From Baffinella frigidus (taxonomy: Eukaryota > Cryptophyceae > Cryptomonadales > Baffinellaceae), in the NCBI GenBank assembly GCA_026770585.1, contig MU646340.1, forward strand, positions 743,979 through 758,024: 14,046 nt of DNA, read 5' to 3'. Below the pieces are notes generated by a model. The model was not told where the DNA came from. It made no database searches and saw only the letters and a program-made list of their open reading frames with translations. Positions 1-8,100 of the stretch are shown one piece after another. Numbering within the stretch: the first letter of the stretch is position 1; every line of letters begins with the position of its first letter. The translations under genes and the position numbers were made by a program.

Positions 1-18
1 GGGGGGGGGGGGGGGGGG
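1..18. other. Poly-G run at the window edge
   Basis: Eighteen consecutive G residues open the window, and the other end closes in a C run. This looks like an assembly boundary at homopolymers rather than a biological end. Confidence 0.6.
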
Positions 19-42
19 TAATTTTTACGCAAATAGGGGCGT

Positions 43-84
43 TTGGTCACGTAGCTGGGGGAATTCACACAGCTACGTGACCAA
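43..84. repeat. Perfect 15-bp inverted repeat (hairpin)
   Basis: TTGGTCACGTAGCTG at 43-57 is exactly complementary to CAGCTACGTGACCAA at 70-84, with a 12-nt loop. Each arm contains CACGTAG. It lies just upstream of a dispersed repeat (89-153) that recurs in the first GT31 intron, so it may be the end of a larger element. Confidence 0.8.
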
Positions 85-88
85 CCTT

Positions 89-153
89 GCCCGTGACTGG
101 TACTAAATTTAACAACCCCACATTTAAAATACTCCCTCTTCCAGCCTCGAGTG
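89..153. repeat. Dispersed repeat B, copy 1
   Basis: This stretch shares blocks such as CCCGTGACTG, TCAACAAC-like and CCAGCCTCGAGTGG with 7134-7196, where the same blocks occur in the same order. A more diverged relative lies near 8170-8235. It is non-coding. Confidence 0.6.
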
Positions 154-186
154 GTAGCGCGCTCTTCACATCTGTTGCCCACGCGA

Positions 187-266
187 AAACAATGACACAA
201 TGGACGGTTTAGTGCCAGCAAACAATGATACAAGTTGACGGTTTAGTACCAGCAACGTCAACTTGT
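187..266. repeat. 33-bp tandem duplication with nested hairpin
   Basis: Two adjacent units (187-219 and 220-253) share AAACAATGA, ACAA and GACGGTTTAGT with few changes. The second unit forms a perfect 11-bp inverted repeat with the following bases: ACAAGTTGACG at 230-240 against CGTCAACTTGT at 256-266, with a 15-nt loop. I see no gene in 1-493. Confidence 0.7.
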
Positions 267-493
267 GGTATATTATTTTATTATTTTCCGTGGCCAACAG
301 AATCGAAAACCGCTCCAACCATCCCCAGCCTTTTATGTGCCGAGCTTTCGCACGCGGTTGGGGGCGCTCCTGTCTCTTCTCGAGACTTTGAGGAAACGCA
401 CGTGCGGGCTCGCGCAGGGAGTGGCTGCAATCGTATCGCGTCCTTTGTGGAGCCTACACTCTGGAGTGATTTACCACACGGCGGCACTGAGTG

Positions 494-658
494 CACCCCC
501 ACACAGCGGACTTCGAAGGGATTTCGAACAACCCCTAAGCGACAAGGCATACGACCCTACGGTAGCCAATAGCGTAGAGACATAGGTAGGTTACGGTTAA
601 GGTAACGGAAAGTCGGTGGAGTATCCACCCAAAATCCCTCCGTAGCCCGCTGTGTGGG
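494..658. mobile_element. Foldback/MITE-like element, family B
   Basis: The ends are imperfect inverted repeats of about 28 bp. The left arm (about 498-526) contains CACACAGCGG and AGGGATTT; the right arm (about 630-658) contains AAATCCCTCC and CCGCTGTGTGGG. CTGAGTG occurs directly on both sides (487-493 and 659-665) and could be a 7-bp target-site duplication, but it is also the start of the neighbouring 23-bp tandem unit. No transposase is encoded, so any movement would be non-autonomous. A partial relative lies at 12092-12194. Confidence 0.6.
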
Positions 659-776
659 CTGAGTGGAGAAGTTGTTGCAGAACTGAGTGGAGAGTTTGTA
701 AAGACCTGAGTGGGGTGGTGTTGCAGAACTGAGCGGAGCGTTGGCGCATAACTGAGTGGAGTGTTGGTGCAGATGG
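659..776. repeat. 23-bp tandem array (5 units) reaching the kelch start codon
   Basis: Units begin at 659, 683, 706, 729 and 752, each with a form of CTGAGTGGAGNGTTGNTGCAG; period 23-24 bp. The last unit runs into the proposed kelch ATG at 773. The array would therefore form the proximal promoter or 5' leader of that gene. Open frames read on the opposite strand here are a by-product of the repeat. Confidence 0.75.
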
Positions 777-2400
777 ACGTGGGGCGGTTTCTCCCACAGG
801 TTGCGGTTGCCGAAGCCAAGGTATGTGCCCCCCACTCCTCCCGGACGCCGGTGTTTGGCATCACGGGCATGCACCGTGCACCGTCACCCGCGCGCGATGA
901 TTCACTCCCGACGGCAGAGGTGTGTGCACGCAGCCCAGACCGCGCTGCCGCAGCTCTGTCGTGAGCGCGTCGACCTTCATGGAGGCAGCCGGCGCGAGCT
1001 TGGCGCGCTTCGCCGCGGGGGGGGCTACAGCACTCGTGCCTGTGATCGCTCACGTGAGGCACGGGGTGCAGGTGTATGTCTTCGGAGGTTTCAACGGCGA
1101 AGAGATCCTCCGCTCCGCGCGCTGCTTCACGCCTCCCGAGACGCCCTCAGACACAGACGAGTACGGCAGCTGGGAGAAGCTTCCGGACATGCCACGAGCA
1201 CGCATGGCCGGCGCGGCTGTCACGCTTGGATCCAAGGTGCTGTCCCATCCTCCTCTCTCCAACATGCCTCTCGAGAGGCAACGCATCCGTCCCTATTCCA
1301 ATATTATCATGCTTTAAGATCGGTACTCTTTCATTTTGGTGTTTCTGAACCATGATGAGTTGCACAGCTGCAGCGCCGCTCGTCGGCGGTGTATCGAGAG
1401 TGTGGATGACCCTGAAGTGGGTGCGCGATGGGTAGGTGTTGCTCATCGGAGGCTGCACGAAAGGCGCGCCCTGCATGGCTGCCGTCGACGTCTTTGACAC
1501 GGTTTTTCCCCCACGGCCCGCTGCTTTATGTGTCGTTTTGACCCGGCCTGCTTCTGCATGTGCGGTTTCCTTGGAGAGAGTACAACCACTTTTGCAAGCA
1601 GAACCACTTTCGCGCTGTCGTGTTTTGCAGAAGGCGGTTCTGGCACCCCCTCTCCTGATGCGTGTTTTCGGGGATGGTGCTTGCAGGTGACGCGCAAGTG
1701 GCTCCCGGCAGAAGAGTGTCCTCCACCCCTGCCATCCGCCAGGACCGAATGCGCAGCCTTCGTCGCTGGGGGGCAGCTCTGGGTCCGCCCCCCCCCCCCA
1801 TGTGTATCCATCCCCTGCTTCCCCTGCCCCCCGCGGCCACGCACGAGCCACCGTGCCGGCTTCAACGGTCCGCTACAGGGTTACCTCGCTCATAAGGAGG
1901 CGCACCCCCCTTGGACCCTACAGCAGGCCTATCCCTCAAGTGGCGAGTAGGCGCATACGCCCTACCGTAGGGCCCTAGGACCTGCCTAGGACCTCTTGGT
2001 GGTTAATTTTGACCGCCTCGCCACTTAAGGGATAAGTCCCACGGTGGTCCTGGGGGGGTGGGGGGGTGCGGCTCCTTATGAGCGAGGTACCCCTGCAGAA
2101 GCCATCGACGCACCCGGAGTGTGAGAGTGTCTTAAGAACGCTACAACTAAGTGAATCTAGTTTGGAGTCCTCATAACCTTGCATTCTTAGGTGTCCTTGG
2201 TGCCTACAGCTGTAGATACCAACATGTCTGAAACCTGGGCGGATGGGCAGGTGGTGGGCGGGTCGGACGCGTCAGGGTGGCTGGACGAGTCGTGGGTGCT
2301 CAAGCACGATCGCAAGGGCGATTGGGAAGAGTGGCTCCCGGGCGACCCCCTCACGTGCCCGCTCTCCTCGTGTGCGTCGCTTGTCCTCGTGCAGGAGTGA
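773..2400 (+). CDS. Kelch-repeat protein (six-exon model)
   Basis: Kelch repeats build beta-propellers used in protein interaction; the partner cannot be told. Model: exons 773-820, 934-1236, 1436-1501, 1687-1879, 2099-2118, 2191-2400, all phase-compatible, 279 aa. Kelch marks are VYVFGGFNGEE (about residue 63), SWEKLPDMPRARMAGAAV (about 96), VLLIGGC plus AVDVFDT (118-139), RKW with PLPSARTECAAFVAGGQLWV (140-172), AGFNGPLQ, and a final DWEEWLPGDPL. Joins GSK/VLLIGG and VFDT/VTRKW restore the motif across introns 1237-1435 and 1502-1686. The propeller looks incomplete, with about three to four blades. Exon 1 (MDVGRFLPQ..., donor AAG/GTATGT) and the 20-nt exon 5 are the weakest parts; translation could instead start at ATG 979. 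Exon 4 holds a proline/cysteine-rich stretch (about 1783-1850) that may be an unrecognised intron. Intron 1880-2098 is element-derived. The gene converges on the C2-PDZ gene. Confidence 0.72.
1873..2098. mobile_element. Terminal-inverted-repeat element forming a kelch intron (family A)
   Basis: The left end (from about 1873) reads CTACAGGGTTACCTCGCTCA and the right end (to 2098) is its near-perfect complement; the arms run about 35 bp to a C-rich/G-rich pair. A second inner inverted pair, CCTATCCCTCAAGTGGCGAG (1928-1947) against CTCGCCACTTAAGGGATAAG (2017-2036), extends the foldback. The proposed donor GT (1880-1881) is inside the left terminal repeat, and the acceptor AG (2097-2098) is the last two bases of the right end, so the element supplies essentially the whole 219-nt intron. 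The flanking CTACAG/CTGCAG is either a duplication or part of the palindromic ends. It has no coding capacity. Confidence 0.7.
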
Positions 2401-2626
2401 GAGTGGCATTCTGAGCGCGGCGTGCGATTCTAATCGCCGTCCAAGTTGAGATCTCTTTCTCGGACAAGAACACGCAGCCGGCAGCTGGCGGAAATAAATA
2501 CCTGTGTACAGTGTGCATGTATCGCCCCAAACGCCTCTCACCATCCTACATACCCCCACCCCCCTAGACGTATCAACCACCCGAAAGAGTTCCCGCGCCG
2601 GGTGGCAAGCTCCTCTCGGAACACTC
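2401..2626. other. Convergent intergenic region (two 3' ends)
   Basis: This 226-bp gap lies between the kelch stop (+ strand) and the C2-PDZ stop (- strand). Both 3' UTRs should lie here and may overlap. AAATAAATA near 2491 is the only AT-rich stretch resembling a polyadenylation signal. No other gene is seen. Confidence 0.5.
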
Positions 2627-4889
2627 TCAGGTCTGCACCACAACCTCAGAGTCAGCAGCATCCGTCCCCGCCGCGAAATTCCCGCGTTTCGTGCGGCAAA
2701 GCGTGACGCGGATCTTCTGCAGCCCGCCCCCCGCACTCCCCCGCCGCAGGATCAGCCGAGCGTCGGTGCCTGCCGGGCCGCGCAGGATCGGCCACAGCCT
2801 CGCCACCCCCTCCGCGCCACCCTCCTCCCACCTGCCGACGAGCGAAACACGTGAGTGTGTGGAAACGTGCTTCGACTTATCGGTGCCTAGAATTACCAGC
2901 GGCGGTGCGGGCGAGTCCCTACGGGGCAGCTCTAGGCGGGGGGGGGGGGAGCACCCGAGCTGGCCCGCGCACTCAGCTGACACCAGGACGTCTCCCACCC
3001 GGACCTTGCCGCTCCGCTCGGCGGATCCTCCTGCAACCATCCACGCCACGGATGCCACACCTTCCGGGTTGACGCGCAGGCCGAGACCTGCCACCCCCCC
3101 ACACGCCTGTCAGAATTCGAATCCGAGCCTCGGCCGCAGGGCGTGGCAAGAGTCACAATCAACTTTCTGTGGATCCGCGCGGATCCCCGACATGCGAGTC
3201 AGGGCACAGATTCAAATTTTGCCGGGCAGCTGTGGTTGGAAAGTACCAACGCTCGCGTTGGCTTCCTGATGAGTCTGCGAATCACGCCCGGCACACGAGT
3301 TGGCACACGCGTAGCAGTCCTCCAGCTGCTGGGCACCAACCCCGAACCACGTGCCCTCCCACCCCGACGCGTCGCCACGACTCGAACCAGCGTTGCGGCT
3401 CCCAAGACTCCAGCCCGAAGCGTCGCCCTCGCCCTGGCGCGGCGGGAAGAGGGTGGCGAACCCCTCGAGAAGCCCGACGCTCCAGTCGGTGTCGTGTGCC
3501 ACAGGCTCTCTGGCCACAGGGTCCGGCGCCGCGGCGAGTCCCCACGCACCCTCCCCGAGCGCCCCGCAGGGAGGCGGCGGGTGGAGCAGCGATGAGGAGG
3601 CGGCGGGTCGGCGCACGGGGGTGCGCTGCATCTTCTGCGGGCGGCGACAAACGACGAGGTCAGGGGGGATTGCTCAGCCAGGCGTTGCTCTGCGATGACG
3701 GACGCGAGAACAAGATGATGTACTGGAAGGCACGGAACAACCCTGTCGGTGGCAGCGCACGGCACGCTTGGGGTGGGTAGGGACACGAGCCGTCAGACAG
3801 GCAGGCTCGCGGGCAGGCGGGTGCGGGTCTGGCGGAAACAGCACCTTGGACGGCGTCGGGACGGGCGAGGAGCGGCCCGCGTCCGGGACTTGCAGGACGG
3901 AGAAGACGTTGGGTGAAGGCGACGCCGGAATGTTTGACCACTTGAGCCCGACGCGGACCTGCGCCGCCAAGCGCCGTCACGCGTTGCAGGCCATGGGGGA
4001 GGCGCGCCGCGTGGCACGTGTGGGACAGGACCAGGCGAGAGGAAGGCACAGCGATGCACATGGTGGCCATGATGCTACAACATCGCGGGGCACAGTGGGG
4101 GGATGCGGAAACCTGCGGCACAGTCGGGGTCTTTCCCGCGGGGTGGAGGGTGAGCCACGACTGCTTGGCGCTGCGAGCCATCGCTAGGACCATGGGTGGA
4201 GAGAGAGAGTCGCGCGGCCCACGAGAGAGCGCCGGCCGTTCTCGTCTTCCTGCATGTGCGCATCCGTTTGCCATACCTGCGCCGGCGCTCCAGCGGGTCA
4301 TGCGTGTGTGCGACCAGCCACCTGGCGCTGGCGAGGCATCTCTCAGAAGCGCAGGGGGTCTGAGCTGAGAGCGGCGGGGTTGGGAGAACCTCGATGACTA
4401 TCTCGCTGATGCCGAGGTCGTCCGCCGCCTTGTTCTCGGTCTGTGCATTCCCACGTGGGATTTTGACGATGCAGGAGCAATTCCACATTGGCTGGGAGGG
4501 GGGGGCTTGTCAGAGGATGAGGATAGAGAGCGAGAACGTGATGCAGAAGAGCCAGCTTCAAAGCGGACCCCCGTGCGCGGGCTTGGCCGGGCGGAGGGAG
4601 GGACCTCGTGGGCATTGGACACCACGCGGCTGCGCTTCAGCAGCTCTGCGCCAGAGCTGACGGTGGCGAAGGTCGACAGCTGCATCTCTGCCGCGGGGCT
4701 CGAACCAAGGTTCCTCGCACACACGACAAAGACCTCGACTGCCTCTGCCTCCCCAAGCCTCTCCGCCCGGCCCAAGTCGTGGTTGTTATTGATGATGCCG
4801 GAGTGGCTGAAGACCCCCTGTGTACGCGCGACGTGCATGGAGGATTGCGGTGGAGCCCCCCCGAACACGTTGCTGTTGTTCGCTGCCAT
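2627..4889 (-). CDS. C2-PDZ two-domain protein (nine-exon model)
   Basis: Exons in transcription order: 4889-4605, 4491-4390, 4249-4191, 4170-4113, 3958-3845, 3634-3363, 3166-3129, 3087-2955, 2831-2627. Phases agree throughout and give 421 aa. The C2 domain (about residues 48-175) shows VEVFVVCARNLG, TFATVSS, RSRVVSNAHE/PMWNCS, SEIVIE/EDENGRRSLVGRATLSL, SWLTLHP and VRVGLKW. The usual Asp of DPYV is absent, so calcium-independent lipid or protein binding is likely. The PDZ domain (about 298-397) shows KLIVTLATPCGRG/LGLRVN, the R-x-GLGL carboxylate loop, then GGSAERSGKVRVGDVLVSAE and RGPAGTDARLIL. The linker (207-297) is low-complexity, with GDASGW twice. Likely role, by inference: membrane-associated scaffold. 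Oddities are a 41-nt GC-AG intron (3128-3088) and a 20-nt gap (4190-4171) that must be removed to keep frame. The exon 6 borders are the least certain. The start at 4889 is the first good ATG facing the GT31 promoter. Confidence 0.72.
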
Positions 4890-5110
4890 CCTTGCCTCCA
4901 GAGAGTACGTTGGGGCGAAAGTTGAGGCGAGGAGGATATGGGGGTGTGCAAGCAGGGTCTGGAAAGAGACTGGGTGGAACTGCGCGGCGGTCCTGCCTTA
5001 CTACACGCCGTCTCGCCCTCCCTTCGTTTGAATTTCCGGATTCAACGTCTCAATTTGACCAGTACCCAAAATGGTCAAATCTCTTTTTTCACGGTGGGGG
5101 GGTTGTTGGG
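4890..5110. promoter_or_regulatory. Divergent promoter region of C2-PDZ and GT31 genes
   Basis: Only 221 bp separate the two opposing start codons, so both promoters must lie here or overlap the genes. It holds a 9-bp inverted repeat, ATTTGACCA (5053-5061) and TGGTCAAAT (5072-5080), and a T-rich run at 5081-5088. No clear TATA box is seen. An upstream ATG at 5071, out of frame with GT31, would lie in the leader if transcription starts before it. Confidence 0.5.
5053..5080. repeat. 9-bp inverted repeat in the GT31 leader
   Basis: ATTTGACCA and TGGTCAAAT are exact complements separated by 10 nt. The position, 31 bp before the GT31 start, suits either a dyad protein-binding site or a leader hairpin. 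No binding family is claimed. Confidence 0.55.
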
Positions 5111-8100
5111 ATGAGGGGCGGCGGTGTGCTGATCGTCTCCCTGTTTCTGACGTTGGACATCCTCACCCTCCTCGCCGACCGTGTGCAGTATTCTGGGTTG
5201 GATGCTGGGGGCACTTTGGAGGAGGACTGCCGGATCGAGTTCCTCAGCCCCGCGCCGGGTGAGAAGCTTTTCGCTGGGGAGGACCTTGTCGTGGAGCTCA
5301 GCGTCGTGGGCTGCCCTGATCTTACGGAGCGACTGGACAAGGTCTTGGAGTGGGATGGCGCCGAGGCGCTGCACTTCCGCGGGGACGCTGCGTCGGCCAC
5401 CCTGCCCGCGCTCGCAGCTGGGCACTACACCCTCTTCGCGTTCGTCGAGTGTGACTCCAGCTGTCGGGCGGCTGTCAACGGCACAGCGTTCTTCTCCGTA
5501 AAGGTAGCAGCGACTGCGAGTGCGGATCCTCCCGTGGGAAGCGTCTCAGAGCTGGTCAGGGCACGGGTCGCAGAGCTGCTGGGGAATGACACGCTGCCGT
5601 GCGGCGTTCCCCGCACAGCGCTGGCACGAGCGCTGCAGGAGTTCCTGCCAGGCACTGAGCAGCCCAGCCCCGACCCTGTGGCTTGGCTGCAGCTGGGACG
5701 GCTGCTTCAGGCGGCAGGACGCCTCGACGCAGCTGTCGACGCATTTTCCTCGGCTATCGCCTCATGCTCCCCCGCACCATCCGCGGACTTGCTGGTCGTC
5801 GACGCGTGCTCGCACCTCACGCAGGCCCTCGAAATGCGTGCGGCTCTCCCTCCCGCGGACGCCTCCTGGCGCGGTGCACCAGGAAGAATGGACGCCGAGG
5901 ACGCGTACCTCGCCCACCTCCGCGCCGCGCTGCAGCTCCACCGCCCTCCCCTCCACAATTCACAGGCAAGCGCTGGAACAGGCGCTGCACCCGAGGTGGC
6001 GTTCGGGATCGTGTCGGGGACGGGGCTCTATTTCTCGCGCGCGCTGGCCGTGGCTGAGACGTGGCTCGCGCACGTGGCGGTGGGCTACATCTTCGGCGAC
6101 TCCAACGCCACCCTCCCCACGCGCGTCTGCACCAGGTCCTCCCCACGCCCAACCCCACCCCGAGCAATCCCCCGTGCGCCTTCTGCCTGAACCCGGCAAA
6201 TTTTTTTCCAGGTCGATGCCTAAACCGGGAGAGTCGGGCCCGGGAGAGCCTCTGATTAGTCAACAGCAGAGGGAGTCTGAAACTGTGCTTGGGCTGCTTT
6301 CATAGTTACAGGATGTGAAATTAGATTCGTAAAGCAACTCGTTAGTGTACAAAACAACAATCAGAGTCTGTTGCAAAGAAATTGGTGATTTAGAATCTCT
6401 GGGTTTTACAATTTGTACCGGAACGAGTTGCCTTGCGAATCTAATTTCAGGTACTATCAGCTTGATCGCATGTGACACTGAGCAATACCGTTGCCTAAAC
6501 TGGTCTGTTGCGCCCCACCGCAGAAGGAGCGGGGGGCAGAAGGATTGTGTGGCGTCTCAGCGCGAAGCCCTGGCGGTGAGTGGCAGACCCCCCCGGCGGC
6601 ATTGCGCAGGAGTCGTTTCTAACATAGCATGCACCATGCCTCCAGGCGGCTGCTCGCCCGCATCTATTCATTCGGCCAGAATCAGAGACTGGCTCTGCCT
6701 GAGTTCATCTGGGCTCCTCAAAGCGAGGAGACCGGAAGTTGATTTCCCTTTTATTTGGTACAAATCCGTTAAATTTGGGTGTGAAAACAATCAGTGAACC
6801 CGACTGAGGCAGAGCTAGAGAGAGGAAACCAGATGCCCTCACATTACACCATAGATAGCCGCACGCAGCTTGTCGCAGTGCTGAAGAGAACTCGTGCTGG
6901 AGATTTTGTTGAGCGACTTGAAATCTAGAAAACTGCAAGTATGGCCTGTCGGCCTTGCGGAGTTGCTCACAGACGCGAAAGCGTTTCCGTTTAAGGGCTC
7001 AACCAGAGGAGACACCACCACTCGAGGCCATCAGTGGGACTATTATAACACCCGGTTTCTTCCTAAAATTCCTAACTTCAGGTGGGAAGGTCACGTTACT
7101 GCCGGATATCCGCGAGTAACTCGACAAACCCCGCCCGTGACTGTTTCAAACTCAACAACCACATTTAAAAAATAGTCCAACTTCCAGCCTCGAGTGGCAG
7201 ATGCCATCCCCTCTGACCATAGATAATGTGAGGTAAAGATGTATGCACGTGACGAGTCACTCCTAGTTGGCTAATCCCGTGCTACTTATGGCTACAAAGT
7301 GGACCTCGCCTAGATGTCCGCTCTCAGCATCCCCCGGGTAGAGTGTGCACGCGCCATCCCCCCTCCTCTCCCAAAGTTCACAGACAACGACTGCTGCCGA
7401 AAACGAAGCCCTGTGAGGACTGTCTCGGGACGGGCCCGCCTCGGCTTGTGGGAAAGCCACCCCAGTCAGTGAGCACGCACGCCGTTGAACACTTAGACCT
7501 ATGTGTTCGATGGCGTAGGTCTACGTGGTCAATGCACCTGCCGCGGCAGGTGCTGTCAGCACACATCCTCAACTCTGCTGATCCGACTAAGTCCACACAG
7601 GTGCCAGTGCCCAACGGTCCCGGAGCAGCGTGGCTTTCCGCGGTGGCGCTGCGTGACGACTTCTTCTCCTCGGTGCCGAAGTTCGTCCTCGCGCTCCTCG
7701 AGATGCACCGGTTGCATCCGCGACTGGAGTGGTACTTCCTGGCGGGGTGCGACACCTACGTCTTCCCGGCCGCCATCGCAGACGCGGTGCAGCTCTGCCG
7801 CACTCGGGTTGACTGGCAGACTATTCTCAAGTTGAAAAACTGGGTGTGCGGTACAAATCCGTCAACTTCCACACGAGAATGCTGGAGGGGCATTTTTAAA
7901 ACCGATGCGCTTTTAAAGTGGGCATCTGTGTAGTAACGTTCGTTGATTGGTACGTAACTAGGCGTTGATTGGTGCGTAACTGGGCCTAAATCCAAACCCT
8001 AAACCCTAAACCTAAACCCTAGACCCTAGACCCTGACCCCTGAACACTAAACCCTGAACCCTAAACCCTAAGCCCTAAACCCTAAACCCTAAAACCTAAA

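Larger units (their letters stand above)
6125..7549 (+). other. GT31 intron 1 (1425 nt), repeat-filled
   Basis: No coding sequence is convincing in this interval. It is visibly more AT-rich than the exons and holds the 6316-6449 foldback element, a partial copy of repeat A (6826-6862), repeat B copy 2 (7134-7196) and repeat A copy 1 (7197-7321). Open frames here have neither family motifs nor the G/C third-position bias of the exons. Favoured borders are CGC/GTCTGC and CGGCAG/GTGCTG; the alternative pair is CCAG/GTCC and GTAG/GTCT. Confidence 0.65.

Noticed and set aside
535-1062. Minus-strand frames with repeated TPLSS/HSVLQ-like peptides
   Set aside because: They are translations of the 23-bp tandem array, not a protein repeat.
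1147-1851. 234-codon minus-strand open frame opposite the kelch gene
   Set aside because: It has no family motif and spans two kelch introns. The plus strand shows repeated kelch signatures with matching splice phases.
3199-3786. Long arginine-rich minus-strand frame and plus-strand frames across 3143-3780
   Set aside because: Composition is typical of shadow frames in GC-rich exons. The C2-PDZ frames explain the region, and the linker frame (3634-3363) joins the domains in phase.
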